A stretch of 64,000 bases of DNA from Camarhynchus parvulus (taxonomy: Eukaryota; Chordata; Aves; Passeriformes; Thraupidae), in NCBI RefSeq assembly GCF_901933205.1, contig NC_044582.1, forward strand, positions 17,583,820 to 17,647,819, in the 5' to 3' direction. The notes below the pieces were generated by a model that worked only from the letters and a program-made list of their open reading frames with translations, ran no database searches and was not told the DNA's origin. Below, one piece after another: positions 37,684 through 48,254 of this stretch. The number at the start of each line of letters is the position of its first letter. The first letter of the stretch is position 1. Position numbers and translations under genes: made by a program.

Positions 37684-37804
37684 CAAATTTTATCAAGGAA
37701 AGGAAGCCCAAACTGCTGATCCCTCCTGAATCTGCTGGCAGTAGCTCATCAGTCACTGTCATCAAGGGAGGTGTCCTGCTCCTCGAGTGTATTGCTGAAG
37801 GGCT
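37684..37804 (+). CDS. CHL1: CHL1 exon 7: start of Ig3
   Basis: Acceptor ttatctttcag; encodes ANFIKERKPKLLIPPES through LLECIAEGL. It holds the remaining Ig2-Ig3 linker and the first Ig3 cysteine (LLLECIAEGL). Enters in phase 1 and leaves in phase 2 at CT|gtgagt. The KPKLLIPP stretch agrees with mammalian CHL1 KPKLLLPP. Confidence 0.94.
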
Positions 37805-38339
37805 GTGAGTAATGAAAATGCTGCACAAACTTAATCACCTTTGGAGGGAGAAATGAGCAAAGAAAAGGGGATATTACAAATTATGCAGCAGTTTTAAATG
37901 CAACTCCTGTGCAGAGCTTTTTGTACTGTAAAGCAGCACAGAATGCAGGCAACAGTAGTGTGTTGGTTATTGCTGTAGCTTGTAAACAAATAATTAAAAC
38001 CATAGTGTGGTAAGTATGGATTTTTTTTTAATTTTTCTATTTTAAAAACTGAAATTTTTTCAGTAGTGCTAATTTTGAGATGTCAAGAAACTAAATAATA
38101 TCGGCATCAGCTTCAGTGCTTCTGTTCACAACCTGTATTTTTTTTCTGGTTTTTGCCAATTCAGTTTTGCTTCAGTGCTCAAAATTTAAGATATTCCAGG
38201 TGTAAGATCTCAGTTTTTTTAAAAACAAAGTTCTTGAGTGGTGCAACACAAGACATCCTATAAGGAATGAATACAGTGAACCAGAATCAGATGTATTAGT
38301 GTGATCCTGATCAACCCAGCAGTAAAAGGCAAACCTCAA

Positions 38340-38548
38340 ACCTTGGACACTTCCAGGGATCCAGGGGCAGCCCCAGCTTCTCTGGGCACCCTGTGCCAGG
38401 GCCTGCCCACCCTCACTGAGAAGAGTTTTTTCCTAAAAAACCTTCTAAATCCCCTTTAAACCTTCTCTCAGTTTGAAGCCATTTCCCCTTGTCCTATCAC
38501 TCCAAGCTCTTTTAAGTAATCTCTCTCCACCTTGCTGAGTCCCTTCAG
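38340..38548 (-). mobile_element. CR1 LINE fragment (reverse orientation)
   Basis: Includes 'cttggacacttccagggatc', 'caggggcagccccagcttct', 'tgtgccagggcctgcccacc', 'ccccttgtcctatcactcca' and 'tctctccaccttgctgagtc', all reverse CR1 landmarks. Its very 3' end is missing; the right side abuts an LTR-like sequence. Confidence 0.85.
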
Positions 38549-38550
38549 GT

Positions 38551-39150
38551 AGTGAAAGGATTAATGCAGGGAAGGGTTAAGATAGCTGCTTTATGATGGG
38601 AAATCATAAAGGACAGTTTTTGTGGGAAGTGAATTTGTAGAGAGGTCTTAAAAGACTTGCAGACAAGTTCTTGTCTCGAACTTGAAAAAAGTTCATATAG
38701 TATGTATTTGTATGCAAATTTTGAGATAAGAAATGCTGATTTAAAAATAATATAGAATAAGACAGACATTGTTGAGAGAGAAATGGAGCTAGAAATAAGT
38801 TTTAAAAGGTGATTTTGTGAATAAGACTAAATATTTTAGAGAAATAGAACTATGAAAGATGTATTGTAGTAGGACCTACGAAGGGTAATTTTAGATGATT
38901 AGCTTTAAAACATTTATAACATAAAGTGCTAAAAAACAATAAGCTAAGAAGTGCTTATAATGCATCACTTAATCTGATAAATTCCTTGTAAATAACACAG
39001 GACAAAATGAGGGTAAGTAAGGAAAAGGACTGGGAAATAAATGTTGAGTTCCCCCCTGACAAGGAGCTGTGATTCCCTTCTCAGGGCTGCTGCTGCTGCT
39101 CCAGCTCACTCAGCCACAAGCCTTGCTTTGCTCTTCCCGTGTCCCAGTTT
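38551..39150 (+). mobile_element. Probable ERV LTR (forward orientation)
   Basis: An A-rich block ('gagataagaaatgctgattt', 'gtgaataagactaaatattt', 'aagatgtattgtagtaggac') followed by 'ggactgggaaataaatgttg', an AATAAA context typical of the R region of an LTR, and then a GC-richer end. It looks inserted next to or into the preceding CR1. Termini and family are not established. Confidence 0.5.
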
Positions 39151-40791
39151 GTCCCCTGTGCCTGTCACTGCAGAATTCGAGCTGCCAGCACAAAACCAGA
39201 GAATCTGTGCACCCACTGAATCCCCAGTGAGAGCAGAGTCCCTCTGGTTTGGCTGGGACAGGGCTTTGTGCAGAGCAGAGCTTTAAATCACCATCCCCTG
39301 GTGCTGGACGTGGAGCTGCAGGCTCTGCTTCACACCCAGATAATTCCCATTAAAGGCTCTGCAGTTCTCTTCCCTCCATAAAATTCCAAAGTCAGGATAT
39401 TTATCTGCCTGCACATGTTTGGGGCATTTTGTTTTTTCCATATGGGCTTGAAAGGGCAGTGCTGGTGGAAGCTGGCAGGGAGTTGAGTTGGCATTCCCAA
39501 AAAGAGGTGAATTACTTGTCTCTGTTGGATTCACTCCAGGTATCTGCAGTGAGTTTTGCTTCCCTGTTGCAACATTTCCCTGTCTAATTCACTCCCCACC
39601 AAATGAACCTGCCAGCCCACAAACCTCCCCAAAGCCACTGCTCTGATTTTAGAGGGTTTTCAAGGGGTTTTAGTAGGGAAATCACCTTGGGAATACTCAA
39701 ATATGCAATTTGATGTGCAAGCATGAGTATCAGATACAAGAAGAGAAAGCCAGAAAAGTCTTTCTGTCTGTTTGGAAAAAGGTAAAAAGAAAGAAATATT
39801 TTTGTTTCACTCTAATTTTTCCATGAAACTTTTTAGAATTTTTTTTTTAACAAAAAGAGGGTTTTTTAAAGCAGTCACTTTTGAGATAACACAAAGTACT
39901 TCTTTGTCTTATCACCAAGCACACCTTTTCGTTGAAATCCTTCAAAAATGCCAACTCTTAGAACAAAACATTATTTTTCTTTGCTAAAATTCCCATTTTC
40001 AGCAGAAAAACGCTCAGCTTTGCCTACATCTCTGCCAATCCACCCTGCCAAATGTCCACAGACCATGGAAGTGGATTTCAAGGAACTCAGATCAGGGGCA
40101 CTCGACTGCAAAATAGGGAATTAGGGACATTTCCAATCTGTCACTTTTTAAAGATTTATACCCTGAGCAGTGGCAGTGTCAGCAGGGCATGGCCTGGGAG
40201 CTGGCTTTGGGACAAGAGTGGGATGAGGGCTCTGGGAGGGAATAATGGGATATTTGCAGGGCTGATGGAACAGCAGAGTTTCTGGGTACCTGGGCCTGGA
40301 GCCACGGGCACAGATGGGCACAGGAGGAGCAGCTCTGGTGCTGTGACCGCCTGTCCTGTCAGTGTTGGGGTCACCAACCACGTCTGTCCCCAATTCTGTG
40401 TCACTTCTGGCTCTTTCTCGGGATGGGAAGAGCATTTCAGCCACCTCCAAAGCACTGCAGTGGAGTCTGCCTGTCCTCAGGTGCCCTTTTGGGGCAGGAG
40501 GGGATGAGCTCTGTCCCCTTTCCTGCTGTCCAGGCCAAGGCACAGCCAAGGAATGCAGCTTTGCCCTGCTGGAAATCCCACTCACAGGGGTTGTGCAGAA
40601 CAAGGAGCAGCAGAGCAGCTGTATAGTGTAATCCTTTAGGTAGCCCCAGCATTTTCAAAGCTTTAAAAGCTCAAAATCCCCTAAAAGCACCTCCCAAACC
40701 CCGGGTGTGAACAGCAGCTCTGCCATATGAAGCATCACAGCAACTTCTTGCGTTCAACTCAAAATCTTCTTTTCTTTTTTTTTGTTCTCAG

Positions 40792-40976
40792 CCCAACTCC
40801 TCACCTCAGCTGGGTCAAGGTGACAGGAAACATGCCCAAGGATGAGCCAGAGACAGAGAATTTTGGGAAGACCCTGAAGATTGACCAAGTGACAGCAGCT
40901 GATGAGGGGACATACCAGTGCACGGCCAGCAACCCCATGGGCAGGGCCAGGCACGAGTTCCACGTGCGTGTGGAAG
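40792..40976 (+). CDS. CHL1: CHL1 exon 8: rest of Ig3
   Basis: Acceptor follows a long T tract (ttctttttttttgttctcag). The protein runs from PTPHLSWVKV to RARHEFHVRVE, with the core tryptophan LSW and the second Ig3 cysteine in GTYQCTASNPMGRA. Donor GAAG|gtgctc: the +4 to +6 positions (c, t, c) are weak for a donor, but the frame and the next exon fit. Phase 1 out. Confidence 0.94.
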
Positions 40977-43900
40977 GTGCTCAGTACTCTTTTCTAAAAT
41001 TATTGTTTTGGGACTAAAAGGTGGGGAAAGGGAGGTGAAGGAGGCTCTTTGTTAATATGAGCAACTCCACCAAATCAATGCCAGCCTCTTGGATTTGGGA
41101 AGGTTTGCACAAAGCAGCAACTCTAAAACAACAGCAACACAAAATGTAAATGATGCTTTTTGGTTTTTCCCCTGAACCATGAAGGCCTGAAAAAGCAGGG
41201 TACAATATAAATATGTGAGCAGGTTCAGTACTCTAAAGATGGGAGGGAGTCAAGCAGAGATGTTGATGAAATGTCTTGTACTAAGCTGAAGGTTAGAAAA
41301 AAGATCTAATTATTCTTTTTGCTCTTAAAAACTGTGGAAATGGTTATGCTGGGCTGGATCAGAGGGACATGTAGCTCAAGACCCTTCCTTTGGTTTCCAC
41401 CAAAAGTGGGCTCTTAGGGAGAGCTGTGAAAATTCAGTGAGCAGACAAGGTACCACCCCTTGCCTCCTTCACCTGTTCCCTTGCTGTGATTTATTGTACA
41501 GGCACAACCTCAGCTGGGAGTGTTTTCTGGAATCTCTGAAAAGTATCACAAAACCTGTGAAACAATGTAAAAAAGATGCTGTCTACTATTTTTTATCAGT
41601 TAAAAAATGGAAATATGATGCTTTTTGTCACCTCAATGAGTACCCAAGGCTCCTTTTTCCCTTCTCCTCCTCCCCAAGCCCTGAGGTGTGCATCAGGTGG
41701 AGATGGCCTTTCCCAGGAGCCAGCAGAGCTCTCAGGGGTCATTGCAGAACCAAGAACTCTCCCTGCCTCTTCCTCTGCCCACAAATAACTGCAAACTGAG
41801 AATCCTGAGGCCCAGCTGAAAAACTTGCTGAAAACATTTGCCTGATGAAAAATGCTCCAACCTCTGCTCTGCACTTAAAAAATAAAACAAATCCCTGGCA
41901 GTTTTACCCTGTTAGAACCTTCCAAGGGCTTCATTTTCATCAGGGCTCCTCGTGCCTCTGTGGTCGCCAGATTTCTGGTGGGAGAAGAGCACTTTGAGCT
42001 CCCTGCTCTGTATTTGCTCAGCAGCTGAGGAAAACATTTTCTCCCAGTGGCTGATGAGTCCTCTCCACTCCCTCAACCCAACCTTGTCCCTTGCACTCCT
42101 CTTGTCCTTGCTGGGAGTGTGGCAGAGGAGGAACCCAGGGCATGGCAAGTTCTCAGCTGGGGTGGCAGGGAAGTGCTGACTCCTAGAAATCCTTCCAGAT
42201 GGTTTGGAGCATCTCTGCTGTAGCAGAATATTTTAACAATCTGGCTATGATTTTCTCGGCTGCAAAAAAAAAAATCTATTTCCTTCAAAGAAATTGCAGG
42301 AGCTGCAAAAACTAAAATACCCGAGAAATAACATTAATTTTGCAGTTTAGAATATTGACCTTCTTCTCCCACAGTTTCCAGAGGAAGGAAAACTTCCTGG
42401 CAAATTGTTATTTTTGCTTATTAACAAATAGGAGGTTAGAAAAAGAGAAAAGAAGGAAATAATCCCACTCCAGCCATTGCAATGTAAAAAAAAATCCTTT
42501 TCCAATTGGTGTTAAATCCATTTTCCATGTGTGTAACTAAAGGTGGCTCCTGTCAGCAGCAGGGATTCTTCCTATTAGGAGTCACCTCACATCCAAGGTA
42601 TCAAGGTAAATCTGAGCCCAAGCCCTGCTGTCTTCTACAATTGCTGAGCAGCCAGCGTGGCTGTCGTTAATCAGAGATGGACACGTTCATCATTCCTGCA
42701 GCAGCTCCTGTGAGCACCCTCAGGGGCACATCCTGAGCATTCATTTCAGGAGGCTTCAGGGAGCTGGTGCTGCTCTTGGGCTCCTCTCACCTGGCAGGTT
42801 CCTCTCACAGGATGCACGCAGGGAGAAGAAAATTAAATATGGAAGAAAAATTATGTGTTATTAACCTGCAGCCATCCTCAGCGGAGTGCTGGGGTGTAAA
42901 TCAGGATTTTTCTGTCACTGTGCCATGTTTCCTGTTCTGCTTTCTGGTATTTGAGGACCTCAAACCAACCCACCCTTCTAAATACCAGTTTTAATGATAT
43001 TTGCATGCAGCCCACTTCCTAATCCTACCGAGTCTGAGGGCAAAGATTCAGGCAATCATTACCAAGCACATGAAAATATTCAGCAAGCAAATTGTTTGAC
43101 TGTTTGAGCATTTTAATCTCTCTTTGCAAGGGAAGATGTAGCCTGGAATACCTGAGCAGACACAAAACCCCCACTGTTGTAATTAAAATGAGAATCATTT
43201 TTAAAAAAACAGCAAAGCAAGCCCAAAAATTGTTTTGACTTCAGGTGTTTATTTGGTTGTGGTTTGTAGTTCACCAAACCCAACAGAAAACGAACATATG
43301 ACCTCCAAATCTTGCAGGATCATAATGATCTGAAGTTACTTTGATCTCGACTGAGGCTCCTAGGTGGGGTTTAATAGAAATAATTGTTACAATATAATGA
43401 TTAATTATAGTAATAATGTAATTGCTAAGGGCCTTTGCAGTTATGTCTCATAATACTTTTATTACTCAGCCAGAGCAAAAGAAAAGAGATTAAATTAATG
43501 GGAAGCAGAAGCAGAACTGAGTGTTTTAATCAGGCTCAAGCTTTCTGTTTTGCTGGAAAATTGCTCCAACAGGGATGCAGAGCCCAAGGTGGCAACAGCA
43601 GCTGCTGCTGGCCCTGGGGTGGGATGGATTCCCAGCCTTTGGGAGGAGAATTTGAAGAGAACTTGACAAACTGGGGAAGTGGTGTGGGATAGAAAGGATG
43701 GGTTCAGTAAGCACAGAGCAATTCTGACCAGGCAGCACTGATTGGCCTCATCAGCACAGGCTGGGAAGTGCCTGCTTGGGTTTATTGGGAGAATCCTCTG
43801 GATGGCAAGAGGAACATCTCTGGGAAGTGTTAGTCTGGCAGAAAAGGCAAAAATCATCCTGGAAAATAGAAGGAAAGGTGTAGTTGTAAGAGACTGATGA

Positions 43901-46300
43901 GAACTGAGAAGGCCTCACCTAAAGTAAGCAGATTTACAACTTCACCTTCTTCAGGAAGGGTCAGGAGAAGGCAGCAGGGGTGGTCACGGGGCTCAAAATC
44001 ATGGCATTTGGGGAAAAAATATAGATATCTTTCATTTAGGATAAATTACACCTGGGGAATGCACAACTGCCTTCAGAGGTATGGAAGATTCTCCACCAAG
44101 ATCCCTGGGGGTGATGGAAAACAGCGGAGAGTTAAACTGAAGCTGGTTAGATGTCCCAAATTTGTTCTGCTCATGGGGAAAACACAGTGGGAGAGGCTGA
44201 GGGGAGGGATTGGATCCTTTGTGAGTATTTTAGATTCTGTTGGAAATGCCCATTTTAGATCCTTTTCATTTCTGGATCTGTCAGTATTTCCCATAAAGAT
44301 ATAAATCAATCAGGAAAAGCAAATTGGTAACTCTTACCAGGAAGAATAAATGATGCAGTGAAATATTTGCCATTCCAGATGAACTATTTGATAATCCAAG
44401 CCCTGGATTTTGTAGCTGCTAAAAATATGTGTATATTTTGTTATATTTTGTATACTTTAAGTGGTATAGCACTTCTGCCACGTGGAAAAGAGGTTCTTCA
44501 GGCTTTCTGTGAAATTGCATTTCACACCTGGCAAAAATCTCATTGCCTCTGACTTCACAGCCTCTTCACTTCCTTGGAGCACCCACAGCAATTCCAGTGC
44601 TGAGAAAGGAGAGCAGTGACATCAAAAATCAGCTCACAGCTCCAGAGTGTGGGCACAGGTGGAGGTAGGAAGGGATCCTTCAGGTGGTTTTTATTCAGCC
44701 TGTGCCTGGTGTCTCCAAACCAAGGAAATATCCTGTCTCACTTTGTGGCACATTTAGAGATAAAATTCCAAACCACCAATTTAATCAGGACTGCTACAAA
44801 CCTTTTCACCTCCATGCCTTTGGTTCATCTTTTCCTGGTGAAACCATGGTGTATATGAGAGAGAAGAAAAAAGAGCTGCAAAACCAAAATACTCTGGTGT
44901 TTGCAGAGTTTTTCCCTGGAGCCAAATACCAGGAAGATGAACAGATGTGGTCATGTCACTGTGGGATGGGAAGAAGCACTGAGTGGGGATGTTGGTAGAA
45001 AAATCCCTGCTGTGTGAAGGAAGTGGCATGATTTTATCATTTTAAATAAGCTTTAGTGGTTTGAATTTGACTTCAGTCTTTATATATTAATTAAACCATT
45101 CCTGGGTGCTCTCCTGTGGGAATGCTGGTCTGGGTGTGGAAATGCACCACAATTTAGGGGTGTTTTTTAAAAAAAATATCTGTGTGATTGTGAGCAGTGA
45201 TGTTTTGCTTTGGCATATCTCACTGATAACATCTGTTGCTGTATTCCCAGGCAACAGCTCTGTTAATCTTCAAAGCATATTATGAGCATTATCTAATGAA
45301 TCCTCAGGTTTTCTCCACATTACCTCACCTTTTTAATAGGGAAAGAGGCCCAGTGATCTTCCCAGCTGAAGAAGCAGTGTCAGGTCTGGTGTTAAAACCT
45401 CAAAGTTTGGTGCCTTCTAAAGGGAAATGATAAATTCAAGGCTGTGTTTTGGGTTGAGGGCTCAGGGACCTGCGTTCAGTCAGAATTAAGCATTTATGAG
45501 ATAAATTCTCCTTTTCCCCCCTTCATTTCCCTTCCCTCATTATGGATGTCTGTTCCACACGAGGTTTGGGTACCTGATGCTCGGGGGCTGCTCTGCAGAG
45601 CAGAGTTTTCCCAGAGCTTTCCCAGAACAGCTGGGAAAGGAGAGCAGGGGAAATGGAGCAGCGCATGGCTGCTCCTCTACCACCACCCTGTGGGCACCCA
45701 AACCACTCATCCCCAGCCATGAGAGAATGCTTTACCATTCCCAAATGTGGTATAGATCAGCCTCTGGTCCGAATACAGCATGGAAGAACAGGAAATCAAG
45801 GTGATGGTGCATTTCCTCGGCACAGGGAGAGGGGCAGGGGGATCAAAGGTGGATCAATGCAGTCCTGGAGCTCTCTCAGCTCCCAGGGAAGGTGATGGGA
45901 GCCGCTTGCTCTTGTCTATGGAGGGGAATTTGAGCTGGATGGATCTTCCCACCTTGTTTGTCTTGTTGAAATAGCCTCACTTTAATTCACAGATCACACT
46001 CACATCTGAGGGTCCCTGTGGGAATGCTGACCCATTCCCTCCCTCCCAGCCTCTCCCTCTCTGTGCATTCATTTCCCACTCGGATGAATGCTGCCCATTC
46101 CTCCACCCTGCCTGGCACCCGCCCAGCCTGCAGGACAGCACTGGCGGGTGCTGATGCCGATTTCCCCTTTCCTTTACACGGGAAACACAAGGAATGCAGC
46201 TCAGCCACGGGATGGATGGGCTGTGAGCAGCGGCTGGGAAGTGTGGGTGGCGTTTGCCATCTCCTGGAGAATCCCAGCAACAGCAGAGGGGCTGTGACTG

Positions 46301-46739
46301 TGGTGCCTTAGGATTTCAGCTTTTCTGTTTTCCATCTGTCTGTAACCGTGCAGTTCTTTAGTGTGTAACTCCAAACTCCACACTCAGTGTGAGCTGCTGC
46401 TTCCCCATTTGGGGCAGACACAACAATTCCTCTCCAGGCCTGGCAATCAAGGACACCTCACTGCCTCAGGGCCCAGAGATGGGAACAAAAGTGAGTTGGG
46501 GGAGCAAACTTGGGGTCAATGACTTCATTACCTGCAGCTGGAATTGGCAGATTAACCCCCAATATGCAAATGGACCAAACTAATAAAAGTGTAAAAAAAC
46601 CCTGACTCATCATGCATTTTTGGGTGGAGCCCCTGGGGCTGCCCTAAATGTACCTGAAGACCCTTCAATAAATAGAAAAGTTCTTTATTCCCTTAATTTA
46701 GTTTAGCCTCTCTTCTTAGGTACTCCCAAAAAGGCATCA
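46301..46739 (+). mobile_element. Solo LTR, second family (sense orientation), abutting the Ig4 exon
   Basis: 439-bp block beginning TGGTGCCTTAGG and ending GGCATCA. It is the inverted match of the LTRs at 31553-32013 and 34272-34694 ('ggatttcagcttttctgttt', 'caataaatagaaaagt', 'tagcctctcttcttagg'). ACTG occurs just before (46297-46300) and just after (46740-46743), a possible 4-bp target-site duplication that may be chance. The LTR ends 29 bp before exon 9, so the branch point probably lies in or at the edge of LTR sequence. Confidence 0.85.
46667..46672 (+). promoter_or_regulatory. AATAAA inside the sense-oriented LTR
   Basis: Canonical polyadenylation hexamer in the R-like part of the LTR at 46301-46739, in the direction of CHL1 transcription. 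Whether it is used is unknown; use would end the transcript after Ig3. Confidence 0.5.
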
Positions 46740-46768
46740 ACTGATCCCTGCTCTGTCTCTTTTCCCAG

Positions 46769-46900
46769 AGCCCCCCCAGTGGCTGAAGAAGCCCGAGGGT
46801 GGGGTCTACAGCGTGGGGACAAACCTGGTGCTGCTGTGCGAGGCCATCGGGAACCCCGAGCCCAGCATCCAGTGGAAGCTCAATGGGAAGCCCATCGATG
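46769..46900 (+). CDS. CHL1: CHL1 exon 9: first half of Ig4
   Basis: Acceptor cttttcccag; encodes EPPQWLKKPEGGVYSVG through WKLNGKPID. The first Ig4 cysteine is in LVLLCEAIGN and the core tryptophan in SIQWKLNG. Donor G|gtaggt, phase 1. The exon is locally GC-rich and is wedged between two LTRs: one ends 29 bp before it and another begins about 47 bp after it. Confidence 0.94.
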
Positions 46901-46947
46901 GTAGGTGCAGGGGCCAGGCTGCTCCTCCAGGCCCTGCCCAGCTGGGG

Positions 46948-47584
46948 TGTGCTGGGGTATTTTCGGGGTCCCTCGTGGCAGGAAGGAATGATGAATCTGA
47001 CTCCAAGTTCTTAGAAGGATAATTTATTATTTTATTATATTATATGATTGATATTATAGTATATTAATTATATTAATTATATTACATTATATTAAATTAC
47101 ATGATATTATATTACATTATATTACTTTACATGATATTATATTACATTATATTACATTACATTACATTACGTTACATATTATATTACATGATATCACATT
47201 ACATTATATTACATTACATTATATTATATTATATTATATTATAATCCTATGCTAAAACTATACTAAAACTATGCTAAAACTATACTAAAGAATAGAGAAA
47301 GGGTACAGCCAGAAGGCCACAAAGAATGATCAATAAAAACTCGTGACTCTTTCCTCAGAGTCCAACACAGCCTGACCATGATTGGTCATTAAGTAAAAAT
47401 AATTCACATTAAACCAATGAAACAATGACCAGTTGGTAAACAATGTCCAAACCACATTCCAAAGCAGCAGAACACGAGAGAAGCAAATCAGATAATTATT
47501 ATTTTCATTTTTCTCTGAGGCTTCTCAGCTTCCCAGGAGAAGAAATCCTGGCGAAGGGATTTTTCAGAAAATGTGATGGTGACA
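46948..47584 (-). mobile_element. Solo LTR, first (ERVK-like) family, expanded by an AT microsatellite
   Basis: Same family and orientation as the LTR at 2981-3342: 'aatctgactcca', 'aatttattattttatt', 'aaaactatactaaa', 'attggtcatta', 'gcttctcagcttcccaggag' and 'gaagggatttttcagaaaat' align in order. It is about 640 bp rather than 360-385 because an AT-rich microsatellite has grown inside. Ends are approximate and I see no clear target-site duplication. Confidence 0.82.
47031..47243. repeat. AT-rich microsatellite inside an LTR
   Basis: About 210 bp of interrupted tatta, ttaca and attacatt repeats. It sits where the related LTR at 2981 has only 'ttattttatgatcgatatta', so it arose after insertion by expansion of a short AT stretch. 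Confidence 0.93.
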
Positions 47585-48116
47585 GTGTGTCTCTGTATCA
47601 CCCAGTTTGAGGGGACCCACAAGTCCTGACACGCCGAGTGATGTCTGGTTTGGCACCTCTTTAGATATGAATTGTTTATTTACTTAAATAAACTAATATT
47701 TAAATAGGATTCTTGAAGAGGATGGTGGTGAACATTGCACATGTGGAGCTGTGGTACCTTTGAGGTGCTGTCCAGTAGCTCTCCCATCTTTTGGGGATCT
47801 GAGACAGCTCGAGGGCTCCTTTGTGCTTCTGAGTGAGCCCAGGTGGCTGGGGAACACCAGTGTAGTGATATTATTATTTTTATCATTTCAAAAAGTCTCT
47901 GTGGTGAATTTACTGGAATTTGGTGCTCTGGAGCACTTCCCTCAGGCCATGGGACTGCTGGCAAAGGCAGAGCCCTGGAACTCACCAGATGTTGGGCATG
48001 ATCTTGGTTGGATCCTCAAGATGTTCTTTCCTTTGCCTTCCAAGCAGTGAGGAGAGCCTGGGAGCTCCCCAGTGCCAGTGTTCCTGCAGCTGCTGACACA
48101 ATCTGATGTTTTCCAG

Positions 48117-48254
48117 GCAGGACCTTCCGAGGGAGAATCTCCACCAGGGAGATCAGCCTGACCAACCTGCAGCTGCAGGACAGCGCCGTGTTCCAGTGCG
48201 AGGCCACCAACAAGCACGGCACCATCCTGGCCAGCGCCAACGTCAACGTGCTCA
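48117..48254 (+). CDS. CHL1: CHL1 exon 10: second half of Ig4
   Basis: Acceptor gttttccag; protein GRTFRGRISTREISLTN through GTILASANVNVL. It carries the second Ig4 cysteine (VFQCEATNKHG). REISLTNLQ and HGTILA match remembered mammalian CHL1. Donor A|gtgagt, phase 1. A coding-like 20-bp repeat array begins about 85 bp downstream in the intron. Confidence 0.94.

Larger units (their letters stand above)
37805..40791 (+). other. CHL1 intron after exon 7
   Basis: 3.0 kb containing a CR1 fragment (38340-38548) immediately followed by a probable LTR (38551-39150). From 39151 to 40791 nothing is recognised. Confidence 0.9.
40977..46768 (+). other. CHL1 intron after exon 8
   Basis: 5.8 kb. Apart from the LTR at 46301-46739 at its very end I recognise no element. 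Open frames in it are short and show no family signature. Confidence 0.88.
46901..48116 (+). other. CHL1 intron after exon 9
   Basis: 1.2 kb, more than half of it the LTR at 46948-47584 with its microsatellite. The remaining 0.5 kb before exon 10 shows nothing notable. Confidence 0.9.

Noticed and set aside
46293..46743. 4-bp ACTG on both sides of the LTR as a target-site duplication
   Set aside because: The other two copies of the family show no matching flanks, and four bases can match by chance; mentioned only as possible.
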